Positions 52,865 to 63,710 of a stretch of 64,000 bases of DNA are shown here, in pieces (the stretch's first letter is position 1; each line of letters begins with the position of its first letter). The stretch is from Oscillospiraceae bacterium (GTDB lineage Bacteria; Bacillota; Clostridia; Oscillospirales; SIG627). A program made the position numbers and the translations under genes. The stretch covers positions 1 to 64,000 of the forward strand of contig SVQQ01000004.1 of assembly GCA_015065265.1 (NCBI GenBank). Reading direction: 5' to 3'. Below the pieces are notes generated by a model. That model was not told the DNA's origin and searched no databases. It worked only from the letters and a program-made list of their open reading frames with translations.

Positions 52865-53496
52865 TTAAGACCCAAAACCTTCATTGTAAGCGCTGTTGTA
52901 TCTTCAAGTTCTTCTTGACCTACAACGTCGCACAAAATACCGCGATTTCTGTAAAACTCCTCAAGGGGTGCTGTCTGTTTGTGATAAACTTCAAGTCTGT
53001 TGAGGATAGTTTCAGGTTTATCGTCTGTTCGCTGAGTAAGTTCGCTTGTACACTTTGTACAGTGAACACCGTCTTCAGACGGGTTATAAACTACGTGATA
53101 AGTTGCACCGCACGAAGGACATGAACGTCTTCCTGCAAGTCTTTCCACGATTTTTTCGTCGGGCACGTAGATGTTTACAACCTTGTCGATTTTAATGTTC
53201 ATCTTATCGAGTGCCTCAGCCTGAGCGATTGTTCTCGGAAAACCGTCGAGGATATAACCGTCTTTGCAATCGGGTTGCATAAGTCGGTCTGTTAAGATAT
53301 CAATGACAAGTTCATCGGGAACGAGTTGCCCTTTTTCGATATAGGACTGTGCCGATACTCCCAAAGGAGTTTTGTTTTTGATTGCTTCCCTTAAAATGAC
53401 GCCTGTGGAAATTGTGGGGATTCCTGCTTTTTTTGAAACAAGTTCCGCCTGTGTTCCCTTACCTGCACCGGGGGCACCCAAAAAAATTATTCTCAT
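52861..53496 (-). CDS. adk: Adenylate kinase
   Basis: 211 residues. 'MRIIFLGAPGAGKGTQAELV' is the P-loop; 'LDGFPRTIAQAEAL' the AMP site. The LID carries a four-cysteine zinc site (CPSC...CTKC), common in Gram-positive enzymes. Keeps adenylate nucleotides in balance; position between secY and map is standard. Confidence 0.98.
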   Translation of the reverse strand: MRIIFLGAPGAGKGTQAELVSKKAGIPTISTGVILREAIKNKTPLGVSAQSYIEKGQLVPDELVIDILTDRLMQPDCKDGYILDGFPRTIAQAEALDKMNIKIDKVVNIYVPDEKIVERLAGRRSCPSCGATYHVVYNPSEDGVHCTKCTSELTQRTDDKPETILNRLEVYHKQTAPLEEFYRNRGILCDVVGQEELEDTTALTMKVLGLK

Positions 53497-53527
53497 AATT
53501 TATCCTTTCTGTGAGTCGGACACTGTT

Positions 53528-54811
53528 TTAATCAAGAAATCCTGAATAGTTGCGAAGCATGAGCTGACTCTCAATTTCTCTTACTGTCTCAAGGGCAACA
53601 CCAACTACGATAAGAAGTGACGTACCGCCGAATGAGATATTTCCGAGTGAGGGAACAACTATTGCAACGACCATGGGAAGTATAGCAATTACTCCAAGGA
53701 AGAGTGCACCGATGAGAGTTACACGTGAAAGAATTTTCGTGATGTAATCTGCGGTGGGCTTTCCGGGACGGATACCGAGTACCACGCCACCGTTCTTCTT
53801 GATGTTGTTTGCTACTTCAACAGGATTAAATGAAATCGCAAGATAGAAGTATGCAAAAGCGATAATAAGCAAGAAGAGTACTATCGCATAAACAGGAGAC
53901 TGGTAAGAAACCGCGTTGAACGCTTTGTACCAGAATGAACCTGCTTCGGGGTTGAATATAAGTTGAAGTGTTGCGGGGATAGAAACTATCGACTGTGCGA
54001 AGATGATGGGCATAACGCCTGACATATTCAGCTTAATGGGAAGCGATGAGTTCTGTCCGCCGTACATCTTTCTTCCTACAACCTTCTTAGCATACTGAAC
54101 GGGGATTCTTCTCTCTGAGTTAGTAACGAATACTACGAAAGCTACGATAAGGATTATGATAACTGCTGTGAGAACAGCGGCAATAATCTTAAAGATAATG
54201 CTGTCGGGATTGAGTACTATACCGAGAATCATTGAGGGAAGGCTTGAAACGATGTTTGCGAAAAGAATCATTGAAATACCGTTTCCGATACCGTGTTCGT
54301 TGATTTTTTCAGCAAGCCACATAACAAGCGCTGCACCTGCAGTATAAGTGGCAACTATTACTATTCCTGCGAAAGCACCTGTGTCGGTGAGAACGCCTGT
54401 CAAAGATTTGAGCCATGCGTAATATCCGTATGCAGTAATAACTGCGAGAATAACTGTCACGTATCTTGTCCAGGCTTCTATTTTCTTTCTGCCTTCTTCG
54501 CCCTCTTTTGCTACGCGTTCAAGTGCGGGAATGGCGATAGTTAAAAGTTGCATGATAATTTGTGCTGTGATATAGGGTGAAACTGAAAGCGCAAAAAGTG
54601 TACCTCTTGCAAATGCTTCACCTGAAAGAATGTTCAAGTACTGGAATACAGAGCCTTCTGCTGAGTTAAACGTTGCCTGAAGTACTGCTGAATCGAAGTA
54701 CGGAACGGGGATTACGCAACCTAAACGGAAGAGTACGAGGATTATCGCTGTGAATATGAGTTTTGCTCTCATATCAGCAACTTTCCAAGCGTTAATAAAA
54801 GTTTTAAGCAC
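53528..54811 (-). CDS. secY: Protein translocase subunit SecY
   Basis: 427 residues with ten membrane helices, the core of the Sec channel. 'LFRLGCVIPVPYFDSAVLQA', 'GNGISMILFANIVSSLPSMI' and 'GIRPGKPTADYITKILSRVT' are typical. The start is GTG directly after the rplO stop (TAA then GTG), with AGAGGTGAT inside rplO, so translation is coupled. Confidence 0.98.
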   Translation of the reverse strand: MLKTFINAWKVADMRAKLIFTAIILVLFRLGCVIPVPYFDSAVLQATFNSAEGSVFQYLNILSGEAFARGTLFALSVSPYITAQIIMQLLTIAIPALERVAKEGEEGRKKIEAWTRYVTVILAVITAYGYYAWLKSLTGVLTDTGAFAGIVIVATYTAGAALVMWLAEKINEHGIGNGISMILFANIVSSLPSMILGIVLNPDSIIFKIIAAVLTAVIIILIVAFVVFVTNSERRIPVQYAKKVVGRKMYGGQNSSLPIKLNMSGVMPIIFAQSIVSIPATLQLIFNPEAGSFWYKAFNAVSYQSPVYAIVLFLLIIAFAYFYLAISFNPVEVANNIKKNGGVVLGIRPGKPTADYITKILSRVTLIGALFLGVIAILPMVVAIVVPSLGNISFGGTSLLIVVGVALETVREIESQLMLRNYSGFLD

Positions 54812-55255
54812 TTAGATCACCTCTGCTTTTCCGCCTGCGGCTTCAATTTTCTCTTTAGCTGCAGCTGAAAAGACAGTTGCCTTTACAGTAACTTTTTTAG
54901 TGAGTTCGCCGCCTCCAAGAATTTTAAGACCGTCATATGCTTTTTTAATAACCTTTGCTTCGAGGAGTGTTTCGAGTGAAATCTCGTCACCGTCGTTATA
55001 TTTTTCAAGGTCACAAACATTTATGATTGCATATTTAGTAGCGAATTTGCTATTGTCAAAACCTCTTTTGGGGAGTCTTCTGTACGCAGGAATCTGACCA
55101 CCTTCAAAACCGGGTCTTACTCCTCCGCCGGAGCGCGCATTCTGTCCTTTATGTCCCTTGCCGGCGGTTTTACCATTGCCGGAGCCAGCTCCTCTACCCT
55201 TGCGCCATGCAGGAGTTGCAGAACCGGGTGCGGGTGAAAGTTCATGAAGCTTCAT
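54812..55255 (-). CDS. rplO: Ribosomal protein L15
   Basis: 147 residues. '[20 protein letters not shown]' with [17 protein letters not shown] is diagnostic. A late-assembly protein of the large subunit. AAAGGAGG upstream; no gap to secY. Confidence 0.98.
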   Translation of the reverse strand: MKLHELSPAPGSATPAWRKGRGAGSGNGKTAGKGHKGQNARSGGGVRPGFEGGQIPAYRRLPKRGFDNSKFATKYAIINVCDLEKYNDGDEISLETLLEAKVIKKAYDGLKILGGGELTKKVTVKATVFSAAAKEKIEAAGGKAEVI

Positions 55256-55288
55256 AGTTTTCCTCCTTTGCTTTATGAAATTTGTTTG

Positions 55289-55465
55289 TTAATCTACCTG
55301 TTCAACCTTTACAAGATGTTTAATTACAAAAATCTTGCCCTGCAAAGCCGGAGAGTCTTCAAGTACTTTTGAATCTCCGATTTTCTTCAATCCGAGAGAA
55401 CCGGCAGTTTTAACCTGTTTGTCAAGTCTGCCTATGAGACTTTTTACAAGTGTTATCTTTACCAT
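55289..55465 (-). CDS. rpmD: Ribosomal protein L30
   Basis: 58 residues, starting MVKITLVKSLIGRLDKQVKT and ending HLVKVEQVD, the standard short bacterial L30. Located between rpsE and rplO with a GGAG site. It binds 23S rRNA helix 38 region. Confidence 0.96.
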   Translation of the reverse strand: MVKITLVKSLIGRLDKQVKTAGSLGLKKIGDSKVLEDSPALQGKIFVIKHLVKVEQVD

Positions 55466-55476
55466 TGTTTTTCTCC

Positions 55477-55980
55477 TTACTTAAGAATTTCTTCGGGCGT
55501 CTTATTTCTGATTGCTGCTACATCTTCAACAGTTCTCAGGTTTCTAAGGCCTTCAAAGGTTGCCTTTACTACGTTTGTGGGATTGTTGGATCTGAGGCAT
55601 TTTGTTCTAACGTCCTTGATACCTACCATCTCAATAACGCTTCTTACTTTACCGCCTGCAATAACTCCGGTACCGGGTGCGGCGGGTTTGAGGAGGACTC
55701 TACCTGCTCCGAATTCACCGATGATTTCGTGAGGGATTGTTGTTCCCTTCATTGATACTTCGATGATGTTCTTCTTGGCATCTTCCATTCCTTTTCTAAC
55801 AGCCTCGGGACGTTCTGCGGCTTTGCCCAGACCGTAACCTACGTGACCGTTTCCATCTCCAACTACAACAAGGGCTGTGAACTTTCTTACACGACCGCCC
55901 TTAACTGTCTTGGAAACGCTTTTTACATCAACAACGACTTCTTTGAGGTCGAGTGTTGCAGCATCTATTTTACGAGCCAT
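55477..55980 (-). CDS. rpsE: Ribosomal protein S5
   Basis: 167 residues. The double-stranded RNA-binding N-domain has '[20 protein letters not shown]' and the C-domain '[20 protein letters not shown]'. Important for decoding accuracy. The ATG at [10 protein letters not shown] is chosen; a TTG seven codons upstream falls in the AAAGGA site. Confidence 0.97.
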   Translation of the reverse strand: MARKIDAATLDLKEVVVDVKSVSKTVKGGRVRKFTALVVVGDGNGHVGYGLGKAAERPEAVRKGMEDAKKNIIEVSMKGTTIPHEIIGEFGAGRVLLKPAAPGTGVIAGGKVRSVIEMVGIKDVRTKCLRSNNPTNVVKATFEGLRNLRTVEDVAAIRNKTPEEILK

Positions 55981-56001
55981 GAATGTAACCGTTCCTTTCA
56001 A

Positions 56002-56361
56002 TTAGAATTTCAAGCCGCCTTCGCGCGCTGCTTCAGCAAGTGCCTGTACGCGTCCGTGATATACATATCCGCCGCGGTCAAAAACTACTTCTGTGATGCC
56101 ACGCTCAAGGGCTCTCTTTGCGATCATTGTACCTACAGCCTTAGCTGCTTCTTTGTTTCCGCCGTATCCTTCAAATTCTTTATCAAGAGTTGAAGCAGAA
56201 AGAAGTGTTACGCCGTTTTCGTCGTCAATGATTTGTGCATAGATGTTCGCGTTTGAACGGAAAACGTCAAGACGGGGTCTTGCTGCTGTTCCTGAAATCT
56301 TAGCACGGATTCTCTTATGTCTGCGAAGACGCTGTTTGTTTGTATCAACTTTACTAAACAT
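56002..56361 (-). CDS. rplR: Ribosomal protein L18
   Basis: 119 residues. '[20 protein letters not shown]' and '[20 protein letters not shown]' are typical. Binds 5S rRNA in the central protuberance. Confidence 0.98.
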   Translation of the reverse strand: MFSKVDTNKQRLRRHKRIRAKISGTAARPRLDVFRSNANIYAQIIDDENGVTLLSASTLDKEFEGYGGNKEAAKAVGTMIAKRALERGITEVVFDRGGYVYHGRVQALAEAAREGGLKF

Positions 56362-56379
56362 TTACATACACTCCTTTCA

Positions 56380-56916
56380 TTATTTACCGGCTTTACCGGA
56401 TTTACGACGAATAACTTCGTCAGAGTACTTGATACCCTTGCCAAGATAAGGTTCGGGAGGTCTCTTGCCTCTGAGTTCAGCTGCTACCTGACCTACGAGC
56501 TGCTTATCTGCTCCGGATACTACGAGCTGGTTGGGTGTGGGGCACTCAATCTTAATTCCCTTAGGTGCATCATACTTTACGTCGTGTGAGTAACCGAGGT
56601 TCATAACGAGTGTATTTCCGTTCATCTGTGCTCTGTATCCGCCTTCACTGATTTCAAGAGTCTTCTTGTAACCGTTTGTTACACCTTCTACCATATTGGC
56701 AATAAGTGTACGGGTAAGACCGTGAAGTGATCTGTTGAGTTTTTCGTCGTTAGGACGATTTACCTTGATTTCGTTTGCTGAAATTTCAAGGATCATATTG
56801 CTGTGTACAGCCTGTGAAAGCTTTCCGTTAGGGCCTTCAACGGTGATTATACCGTCGTTGAAGTTTACCTTTACGCCGGCAGGAATAGCGATTGGCTGTT
56901 TACCAATTCTTGACAT
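56380..56916 (-). CDS. rplF: Ribosomal protein L6
   Basis: 178 residues. 'MSRIGKQPIAIPAGVKVNFN' and the C-terminal 'LRGKRPPEPYLGKGIKYSDE' are diagnostic. Sits near the factor-binding site of the 50S subunit. TAAGGAGG site. Confidence 0.98.
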   Translation of the reverse strand: MSRIGKQPIAIPAGVKVNFNDGIITVEGPNGKLSQAVHSNMILEISANEIKVNRPNDEKLNRSLHGLTRTLIANMVEGVTNGYKKTLEISEGGYRAQMNGNTLVMNLGYSHDVKYDAPKGIKIECPTPNQLVVSGADKQLVGQVAAELRGKRPPEPYLGKGIKYSDEVIRRKSGKAGK

Positions 56917-56929
56917 AGTCTATTCCTCC

Positions 56930-57328
56930 TTACCAAACGTATGCGAGCACTTCGCCGCCAACGTTTTCTTTTCTTGCTTTCTTGTCTGTCATGATTCCCT
57001 TGGGTGTTGAAATGATTGCAACACCAAGTCCTCTCATAACACTGGGAAGGTCTTCACAACTTGCGTAGATACGAAGACCGGGTTTTGATACACGGCGGAG
57101 ACCTGAAATAATTCTTGTCTTACCGGGGCCGTATTTGAGCGTAACTTTGATAACGCCCTGCTTTGTGTCGTCGATAACCGTATAGCTCTTGATGTAGCCT
57201 TCTTCGAGAAGAATCTCTGCGATGGCTTTCTTTACATTTGAGCAAGGGATATCAACAGTTTCGTGCTTTGCTGAGTTAGCGTTACGAATTCTTGTAAGCA
57301 TATCAGCAATTGCGTCTGTGATTTGCAT
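56930..57328 (-). CDS. rpsH: Ribosomal protein S8
   Basis: 132 residues. '[20 protein letters not shown]' and '[20 protein letters not shown]' are typical. Binds the central domain of 16S rRNA; in E. coli it represses the spc operon. A 94-bp spacer with a CCAATCGCAAGATTGG hairpin precedes it. Confidence 0.98.
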   Translation of the reverse strand: MQITDAIADMLTRIRNANSAKHETVDIPCSNVKKAIAEILLEEGYIKSYTVIDDTKQGVIKVTLKYGPGKTRIISGLRRVSKPGLRIYASCEDLPSVMRGLGVAIISTPKGIMTDKKARKENVGGEVLAYVW

Positions 57329-57422
57329 CTTTTTTCCTCCTAATTAGCAATCAGTTTGTTACTTGGCTTTTTGCCTTTCGCACTTAATATGCTCTAACCC
57401 AATCTTGCGATTGGACCGGCTT

Positions 57423-57608
57423 TTACCAACTTGCCTTTCTTACGCCGGGGATTTCACCCTTGTAAGCAAGTTCTCTGAAGCAGATACGGCAGATACCGTA
57501 TTTACGAAGATATGCATGAGGTCTGCCACAGATTTTGCATCTTGTGTACTCTCTTGTGGAGAACTTCTGCGGTCTCTGCTGCTTGATAATCATTGACTTC
57601 TTAGCCAT
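57423..57608 (-). CDS. rpsN: Ribosomal protein S14, zinc type
   Basis: 61 residues, the short S14 type Z. Zinc ligands [20 protein letters not shown] provide CxxC...CxxC. Located in the 30S head near the decoding site. AAGGAGG site. Confidence 0.98.
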   Translation of the reverse strand: MAKKSMIIKQQRPQKFSTREYTRCKICGRPHAYLRKYGICRICFRELAYKGEIPGVRKASW

Positions 57609-57620
57609 ACTATATCCTCC

Positions 57621-58160
57621 TTACTTCTGGAAAGGGGCGCCCATCAGAGCAAGGAAATCACGTGCTTCCTCGTCTGTTTTTGAACTTGTAACGAATACAA
57701 TGTCCATGCCTCTTATCTTGTCGATTTTTTCATATTCGATTTCAGGGAATATGAGTTGTTCTTTAAGTCCAAGTGTATAGTTTCCTCTACCGTCGAATGC
57801 GTTGGGGTTGATACCCTTGAAGTCACGTACTCTGGGAAGAGCAAGGTTGAAGAGTCTGTCTGCGAATTCATACATTCTCTCACCTCTGAGCGTAACCTTG
57901 GCACCAATCTTTGTGCCCTGACGGAGTTTGAAGTTTGCTACTGACTTCTTTGCGATAGTGGGAACTGCTCTCTGTCCTGTGATAGCAGAAAGGTCTTCGA
58001 TAACGCTGTCGATGATCTTGGAGTTATCCTTTGCATCACCTGCACCAACGTTGATTACTATCTTTTCAAGTCTGGGAATCTGCATAACGCTTTTGTAGTT
58101 ATACTTCTTCATGAGTTCAGGAGCAACTTCGTTTTTATAAACTTCTGCAAGTCTTGCCAT
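57621..58160 (-). CDS. rplE: Ribosomal protein L5
   Basis: 179 residues. '[20 protein letters not shown]' and '[20 protein letters not shown]' are diagnostic. Binds 5S rRNA and contacts P-site tRNA in the central protuberance. Confidence 0.98.
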   Translation of the reverse strand: MARLAEVYKNEVAPELMKKYNYKSVMQIPRLEKIVINVGAGDAKDNSKIIDSVIEDLSAITGQRAVPTIAKKSVANFKLRQGTKIGAKVTLRGERMYEFADRLFNLALPRVRDFKGINPNAFDGRGNYTLGLKEQLIFPEIEYEKIDKIRGMDIVFVTSSKTDEEARDFLALMGAPFQK

Positions 58161-58178
58161 TCTTATTGTCCTCCCTCA

Positions 58179-58496
58179 TTATAATGTTTCGCCGCATTTT
58201 GCACAAATGCGCTCGGTCTTACCGTTTTCGAGTTTCTTATTTTTTACTCTTGTGCCTTTACCGCACTTGTTGCAATAGAGCTGTACTTTTGAAGCATACA
58301 TTGCTCCCTCAACCTTGACGATGCTACCTGCTTCGCCTTGACGACGAGGCTTAACGTGCTTTGTCACGATGTTTGCACCTTCAACGATTACCTTGTTTTC
58401 TTTGGGAGAAACTTCAAGTACCTTACCCTTTGTTCCCTTTGAGTTACCGGAAACAACAATAACGGTATCATCTTTTCTTACATGAATTTTATTCAT
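58179..58496 (-). CDS. rplX: Ribosomal protein L24, zinc-ribbon form
   Basis: 105 residues. The KOW motif is 'KDDTVIVVSGNSKGTKGKVL'; the C-terminal half has 'YCNKCGKGTRV' and 'ICAKCGETL', a four-cysteine ribbon that is absent from E. coli L24 but common in clostridia. One of the two assembly initiators of the large subunit. The ribosome site (GGGGG) is weaker than its neighbours'. Confidence 0.97.
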   Translation of the reverse strand: MNKIHVRKDDTVIVVSGNSKGTKGKVLEVSPKENKVIVEGANIVTKHVKPRRQGEAGSIVKVEGAMYASKVQLYCNKCGKGTRVKNKKLENGKTERICAKCGETL

Positions 58497-58509
58497 TATT
58501 TTACCCCCA

Positions 58510-58878
58510 TTAAAGTACTTCGGGTGCCAAGGACAATATCTTCATAAAGTCCTTTTCACGAAGTTCTCTTGCTACCGGGCCAAATATACGGGTACCCTTA
58601 GGTGTCTTGTCTTCCTTTATAACTACGGCTGCGTTTTCATCAAACTTGATGTATGAACCATCATTTCTTCTGATTCCCTTAACGCTGCGTACTATAACAG
58701 CCTTAACAACCTCGCCCTTCTTTACTGCGCCGCCCGGAGCAGCTTTCTTAACAGATGCGACTACGATGTCGCCGATGTTGGCATAACGTCTGCCTGTACC
58801 GCCAAGCACACGGATGCACATCAATTCTTTTGCGCCGCTGTTGTCAGCGACTTTCATAAGTGTCTGTGTTTGTATCAC
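58510..58878 (-). CDS. rplN: Ribosomal protein L14
   Basis: 122 residues. '[20 protein letters not shown]' and '[20 protein letters not shown]' are diagnostic. Starts at GTG with GGAGG nine bases upstream. Forms an intersubunit bridge. Confidence 0.98.
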   Translation of the reverse strand: MIQTQTLMKVADNSGAKELMCIRVLGGTGRRYANIGDIVVASVKKAAPGGAVKKGEVVKAVIVRSVKGIRRNDGSYIKFDENAAVVIKEDKTPKGTRIFGPVARELREKDFMKILSLAPEVL

Positions 58879-58901
58879 TGTGTGTATCCTCCTTTAACGG
58901 C

Positions 58902-59156
58902 TTATTTTGCTTTTTCGATTATTTTTACCAGACGCCAGTTCTTATCCTTGGAAAGCGGTCTTGTTTCCATGATGAGTACCTTGTCGCCTACACGGCATTC
59001 ATTGTTTTCGTCATGAGCTTTGAATTTTACGGTTCTTCTTACTATCTTGTTGTAAAGAGAATGTTTTACGCTGGTTTCAATTGCTACTACGATGGTCTTA
59101 TCCATCTTGTCGCTAACTACTTTACCAACACGTGTTTTTCTAAGTGTTCTTTCCAT
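58902..59156 (-). CDS. rpsQ: Ribosomal protein S17
   Basis: 84 residues, an OB fold. '[20 protein letters not shown]' and '[20 protein letters not shown]' are typical. A primary 16S rRNA binder at the 5' domain. Confidence 0.98.
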   Translation of the reverse strand: MERTLRKTRVGKVVSDKMDKTIVVAIETSVKHSLYNKIVRRTVKFKAHDENNECRVGDKVLIMETRPLSKDKNWRLVKIIEKAK

Positions 59157-59175
59157 AATTTATTCTCCTTCCCGC

Positions 59176-59382
59176 TTAATTCTGCTTGCTTTCAGCAAGT
59201 TCTTTCTCTCTGATAATTGTCATAATTCTGGCGATATCCTTCTTTGTTTCAACTATCTTCTGAGGGTTATCAAGCTGATTGATTGCATGCTGGAAGCGAA
59301 GATGTAAGAGTGCGTCCTTCTTTTCGCGAAGCTCCGCGTTAAGCTCTTCGGTAGTCTTTTCTCTTATTTCATTGATTTTCAT
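59176..59382 (-). CDS. rpmC: Ribosomal protein L29
   Basis: 68 residues, mostly helical; '[20 protein letters not shown]' is typical. Near the tunnel exit, where it helps dock trigger factor and SRP. The start overlaps the rplP stop (ATGA), with GAGGAGG inside rplP. Confidence 0.97.
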   Translation of the reverse strand: MKINEIREKTTEELNAELREKKDALLHLRFQHAINQLDNPQKIVETKKDIARIMTIIREKELAESKQN

Positions 59383-59804
59383 TCTGCTACCTCCTCAGCT
59401 TCTTTTTTGATAAATTTGCACTTGATAGGAAGTTTGTGTGTCGCAAGACGCATAGCTTCCTTTGCCTGTTCTTCACTGATTCCGTCCATTTCGAACAAAA
59501 TTCTGCCGGGCTTAACTACTGCTACCCAGTATTCAGGTGAACCTTTACCGGAACCCATTCGAGTTTCAGCAGGTTTTTCTGTTACAGGCTTATCAGGGAA
59601 TATTTTGATCCATACATTACCGCCACGCTTTGTGTAACGAGTCATAGCGATACGGGCTGCTTCGATCTGGTTTGAAGTGATCCATGCGGGTTCTTCTGCT
59701 ACAAGACCGAACTGTCCGTATGTGAGTACGTTACCACGTGTTGCACGACCTTTAAGTCTGCCACGCTGCTGACGTCTGTATTTTACTCTCTTTGGCATTA
59801 ACAT
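59379..59804 (-). CDS. rplP: Ribosomal protein L16
   Basis: 141 residues. '[20 protein letters not shown]' and '[20 protein letters not shown]' are diagnostic. The first ATG overlaps the rpsC stop (TAATG) and has GGAGG nine bases upstream, so it is preferred to the Met two codons later. Organises the A-site region. Confidence 0.98.
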   Translation of the reverse strand: MLMPKRVKYRRQQRGRLKGRATRGNVLTYGQFGLVAEEPAWITSNQIEAARIAMTRYTKRGGNVWIKIFPDKPVTEKPAETRMGSGKGSPEYWVAVVKPGRILFEMDGISEEQAKEAMRLATHKLPIKCKFIKKEAEEVAE

Positions 59805-60508
59805 TATCTTTTTCCTCCTTCTCTGGAAGAACGTTCTCTACGACGAGGAGCATTTTCTCTTGTTTCTCTCTTTACAGAGGCATTGAGAACTTCGCCCTTG
59901 TAGATCCAAACTTTGATACCGATCTTACCGTAGGTTGTGTTTGCTTCTGCAAAACCGTAATCGATGTCAGCACGGATTGTCTGAAGGGGAATTGTTCCTT
60001 CATGATAGTGCTCTGTACGAGCGATTTCTGCTCCTGCAAGACGTCCTGACGCTGCAATCTTGATACCCTTTGCACCGAGTTTCATTGTTCTGCCGATGCA
60101 CTGTTTCATTGCTCTTCTGAATGCAATTCTGCGTTCAAGCTGTGATGCAATGTTTTCTGCTACAAGCTGTGCGTTAAGGTCAGGGTTCTTAACTTCGTTT
60201 ACGTTTACTGAAACGGGTTTGCCAAGGAAGGTTTCAATGTCCTGTCTGAGTTTTTCAATCTCAGCGCCGCCCTTACCGATTACCATACCGGGCTTTGCAC
60301 AGTGAATGAGAACCTTAACTCTTGAACTATCTCTTTCAATCTCAATCTTAGGAACGCCAGCAAGCTGGAGTTTGTTCTTGAGATATTTTCTTAATTTGTA
60401 ATCTGATACGATTGTATCACCGATGCTCTTTGTATCAAAGAACCATCTTGAATCCCAATCCTTGATTACGCCGACACGGAGTCCGTGAGGATTAACTTTC
60501 TGTCCCAT
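59804..60508 (-). CDS. rpsC: Ribosomal protein S3
   Basis: 234 residues with a KH domain ('[20 protein letters not shown]') and C-domain '[17 protein letters not shown]', followed by a basic tail [13 protein letters not shown]. Part of the mRNA entry helicase of the 30S subunit. GGGAGG upstream. Confidence 0.98.
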   Translation of the reverse strand: MGQKVNPHGLRVGVIKDWDSRWFFDTKSIGDTIVSDYKLRKYLKNKLQLAGVPKIEIERDSSRVKVLIHCAKPGMVIGKGGAEIEKLRQDIETFLGKPVSVNVNEVKNPDLNAQLVAENIASQLERRIAFRRAMKQCIGRTMKLGAKGIKIAASGRLAGAEIARTEHYHEGTIPLQTIRADIDYGFAEANTTYGKIGIKVWIYKGEVLNASVKRETRENAPRRRERSSREGGKR

Positions 60509-60532
60509 AAAACTGATTCAACCTCCCTTTCT

Positions 60533-60877
60533 TTAGTTTCTCTCTTTTACCGCGAGGGTAATGTGAGATGTTCTCTTTAAAATACGGTCTGCTCTGCCCT
60601 TTGCTCTCGGCATAATTCTCTTAAGTGTTCTGCCGGGGGTAGCAAAGCATTCTGATACATAAAGTTTATCGCTTGTCATACCGAAGTTGTTTTCAGCATT
60701 TGCGATTGCTTCGTTTAATAACTTTGTAATATAAGGTGCAGCTGCCTTAGGGGTATTCTTGAGAATACCAAGAGCAAGACTTGCATCTTTGTCTCTTATA
60801 AGGTCGAGTACTATCATGACTTTTCTGGTGCTTATACGCACGTCACGACGGTAAACCTTAGACACTTGTTCTGCCAT
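60533..60877 (-). CDS. rplV: Ribosomal protein L22
   Basis: 114 residues. 'RRDVRISTRKVMIVLDLIRD' and 'PRAKGRADRILKRTSHITL' are typical; the latter includes the tunnel-lining hairpin. AAAGGAGG site. Confidence 0.98.
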   Translation of the reverse strand: MAEQVSKVYRRDVRISTRKVMIVLDLIRDKDASLALGILKNTPKAAAPYITKLLNEAIANAENNFGMTSDKLYVSECFATPGRTLKRIMPRAKGRADRILKRTSHITLAVKERN

Positions 60878-60924
60878 GCAGATCCTCCTTTCGCGGCTTT
60901 ACGCTTGTTACCGCGCTTCCTTTT

Positions 60925-61200
60925 TTAGTTGTTTGATGTTTTAGAGCCTGAGTGACCTTTGAAGGTTCTTGTCAGGGCAAATTCACCAAGTTTGTGACCT
61001 ACCATATCTTCGGTAACATATACGGGAACATGCTTTCTTCCGTCATAAACCGCTATCGTATGTCCTACGAACTCGGGGAATATTGTTGAGGCGCGTGACC
61101 AAGTCTTTATAACCTTCTTTTCGCCTGCCTTGTTCATTGCTTCGATTCTATCGTAAAGCACTTTTTGAACAAAAGGGCCTTTCTTTACGCTTCTACTCAT
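60925..61200 (-). CDS. rpsS: Ribosomal protein S19
   Basis: 91 residues. '[20 protein letters not shown]' and '[20 protein letters not shown]' are diagnostic. Forms the 30S head with S13. AAAGGAGG site. Confidence 0.98.
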   Translation of the reverse strand: MSRSVKKGPFVQKVLYDRIEAMNKAGEKKVIKTWSRASTIFPEFVGHTIAVYDGRKHVPVYVTEDMVGHKLGEFALTRTFKGHSGSKTSNN

Positions 61201-61226
61201 AATTGTTTCCTCCTTTCGATAACAGC

Positions 61227-62057
61227 TTATTTGTCGTTTCTACGTTTTACTATAAACTTATTGGTGCGAGCCTTCTTGTTACGTGTCTTGTAACCAAGAG
61301 CAGGTTTGCCCCAAGGAGTTACAGGGCCGGGACGACCGATGGGTGAACGTCCTTCACCACCACCGTGAGGGTGGTCTACGGGGTTCATTACTGAACCTCT
61401 TACTGTGGGACGAATACCGAGGTGGCGTGTCTTACCAGCCTTACCGCGTTTAACGTTTTCTGCTTCAACGTTTCCTATCTGACCGATAGTTGCTTTACAA
61501 TCCATACGGATGTATCTTACTTCGCCTGAAGGAAGTCTTACCTGAGCAAGTTCTCCTTCTTTAGCCATAAGCTGTGCTGCGCTTCCTGCAGTTCTTACAA
61601 GCTGTGCGCCCTTACCGGGATAGATTTCAACGTTGTGAATGAAGGTACCAACAGGAATGTTAGCGATAGGAAGTGTGTTACCGGGCTTGATGTCAGCGTC
61701 GGGTGAAGACATAATTGTGTCTCCAACTTTAAGTCCAACGGGAGCGATAACATACGCCTTTGTACCGTCCTCATGCTGAATGAGTGCGATGTAGGGGTTT
61801 CTGTTGGGGTCGTATTCGATTGCAAGTACTGTTGCAGGTGTTGCGTTAAGTCTCTTGAAATCGATTATTCTGTATTTCTTCTTATTTCCGCCGCCTCTGT
61901 GACGAACTGTGATTCTACCGAGATTGTTACGTCCCGCGTTTTTCTTGAGTTCTACAACAAGGCTCTTTTCAGGTGTCTTCTTTGTGATTTCCTCAAATGA
62001 GGGAACAGACATCTGTCTTCTACCGGGAGTTGTGGGTTTATAAACTCTTGTAGCCAT
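61227..62057 (-). CDS. rplB: Ribosomal protein L2
   Basis: 276 residues. '[20 protein letters not shown]' and '[20 protein letters not shown]' are diagnostic; the latter includes the conserved His near the peptidyl transferase centre. GGAGGAG site. Confidence 0.98.
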   Translation of the reverse strand: MATRVYKPTTPGRRQMSVPSFEEITKKTPEKSLVVELKKNAGRNNLGRITVRHRGGGNKKKYRIIDFKRLNATPATVLAIEYDPNRNPYIALIQHEDGTKAYVIAPVGLKVGDTIMSSPDADIKPGNTLPIANIPVGTFIHNVEIYPGKGAQLVRTAGSAAQLMAKEGELAQVRLPSGEVRYIRMDCKATIGQIGNVEAENVKRGKAGKTRHLGIRPTVRGSVMNPVDHPHGGGEGRSPIGRPGPVTPWGKPALGYKTRNKKARTNKFIVKRRNDK

Positions 62058-62076
62058 TTTTTCACTCCTCCTTCGA

Positions 62077-62370
62077 TTACATCATACCGTCGAAGAACTC
62101 GATTGTCTTTGAATCAGCGGTAAGTGTTACAACCGCTTTCTTCCATTCACTTGTTCTACCAAGGTGAACACCGAGTCTCTTGGGTTTGCTGTTTACGTTT
62201 ATTGTGTTTACGTCGAGAACTTTTACCTTGAAGATTTCTTCAACGGCTTTCTTTATCTCAACTTTGTTTGCATCTTTTGCAACTTTGAAGGTGTACTTCT
62301 TGTCTGCAATACCTTGCATACTTGCTTCTGTGATAATCGGTTTTATGATAATATCGCAGGATGTTTTCAT
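62077..62370 (-). CDS. rplW: Ribosomal protein L23
   Basis: 97 residues. '[20 protein letters not shown]' and '[20 protein letters not shown]' are typical. Main docking site for trigger factor and SRP at the tunnel exit. ATGA overlap with rplD. Confidence 0.97.
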   Translation of the reverse strand: MKTSCDIIIKPIITEASMQGIADKKYTFKVAKDANKVEIKKAVEEIFKVKVLDVNTINVNSKPKRLGVHLGRTSEWKKAVVTLTADSKTIEFFDGMM

Positions 62371-62993
62371 TTTGCATATACCTCCTCGATTATTTCAATT
62401 GCCGGTTTTGCTATAATCAAACTGCCACAGTTGAGAATGTCATAAACATTCAGGTTGTTGGCAAGAGTTGTCTTTACGCCGGGAATGTTTGCAAATGACT
62501 TGATTACCATCTTGTCATTTGTAGGAAGGACAACGAGCGCCTTCTTTGCGGCTCCGATTGCTGCGAGCATATTTACCATGGTCTTTGTCTTGAATTCGCT
62601 TGTTGCGATAGATTCAACTACCTTGATTTCTTCTGCTGCACACTTTGAAGAAAGAGCACTCTGAAGAGCGATTGCACGAACTTTCTTGTTAAGTGAAAGT
62701 CTGTAGCTTCTGGGCTTAGGACCAAGTGCTACACCGCCGTGTGTCCACTGAGGTGAACGGGTTGAACCCTGACGGGCTCTACCAGTACCCTTCTGTCTCC
62801 AAGGCTTGATACCGCCGCCGGAAACTTCTGCTCTTGTAAGGGTTGACTGTGTACCCTGTCTCTGATTTGCAAGATATGTGCGAACTGCCATGTGAAGAAC
62901 AGACTCGTTAACTTCTGCTCCGAAGAGTTTGTCGTTAAGCACTACTTCGCCTGTTTCTTTACCGGTCATATCATATACTTTTACGCTTGGCAT
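62367..62993 (-). CDS. rplD: Ribosomal protein L4
   Basis: 208 residues. '[20 protein letters not shown]' and '[20 protein letters not shown]' mark the tunnel-lining loop. In enterobacteria L4 also represses the S10 operon; whether that holds here is unknown. AAAGGAGG site. Confidence 0.98.
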   Translation of the reverse strand: MPSVKVYDMTGKETGEVVLNDKLFGAEVNESVLHMAVRTYLANQRQGTQSTLTRAEVSGGGIKPWRQKGTGRARQGSTRSPQWTHGGVALGPKPRSYRLSLNKKVRAIALQSALSSKCAAEEIKVVESIATSEFKTKTMVNMLAAIGAAKKALVVLPTNDKMVIKSFANIPGVKTTLANNLNVYDILNCGSLIIAKPAIEIIEEVYAK

Positions 62994-63015
62994 TGTATTT
63001 CCTCCTTTCTAAAAG

Positions 63016-63648
63016 TTACGCCTTAACGGAGTTACGGAGGAATACGATACCGCCACGTGCTCCGGGAATTGCTCCCTTAACTGCGATAATGTTCTTTTCC
63101 GCATCTACTTTTACGACGTCGAGGTTCAGTATTGTAATCTGTTCATTACCCCACTGACCAGCCATTTTCTTATTCTTAAATACTCTTGAAGGGCTTGAGT
63201 TAGCACCCATAGAACCTACTTCACGGTGCACAGGGCCGATACCGTGTCCTGCGTCAAGTCCCGCTTCGTTCCATCTCTTGATAACGCCTGTGTAACCGTG
63301 TCCCTTTGAAGTACCTGTTACATCGATCTTGTCGCCGGCAGCAAAGATGTCTGCCTTGATTTCGTCGCCTACGTTATATCCGCTTACGTCTTCGAGGCGG
63401 AATTCCTTAAGATGTCTCTTGAGAGTTACGTTAGCTTTTTTGAAATGTCCCTTAACAGGATTTGTTACCTTCTTTTCGGCAACGTCTGCATATCCGAGCT
63501 GGACTGCATCATAACCATCAGTTTCAACGGTCTTCTTCTGTACTACTGCACAGGGACCTGCTTCAATGATGGTAACGGGAATTACTTCACCGCTTTCGAG
63601 GAAGATCTGTGTCATGCCGATCTTCTTACCGATAATACCTTTTTTCAT
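63016..63648 (-). CDS. rplC: Ribosomal protein L3
   Basis: 210 residues. '[20 protein letters not shown]' and '[20 protein letters not shown]' are diagnostic. One of the two assembly initiators of the large subunit. TAGGAGG site. Confidence 0.98.
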   Translation of the reverse strand: MKKGIIGKKIGMTQIFLESGEVIPVTIIEAGPCAVVQKKTVETDGYDAVQLGYADVAEKKVTNPVKGHFKKANVTLKRHLKEFRLEDVSGYNVGDEIKADIFAAGDKIDVTGTSKGHGYTGVIKRWNEAGLDAGHGIGPVHREVGSMGANSSPSRVFKNKKMAGQWGNEQITILNLDVVKVDAEKNIIAVKGAIPGARGGIVFLRNSVKA

Positions 63649-63710
63649 ATTTTCCTCCTAATTATTGGTTGAGCCTTGCCCAACTTGACTAGTTTGTTTT
63701 GCCGTTTAAA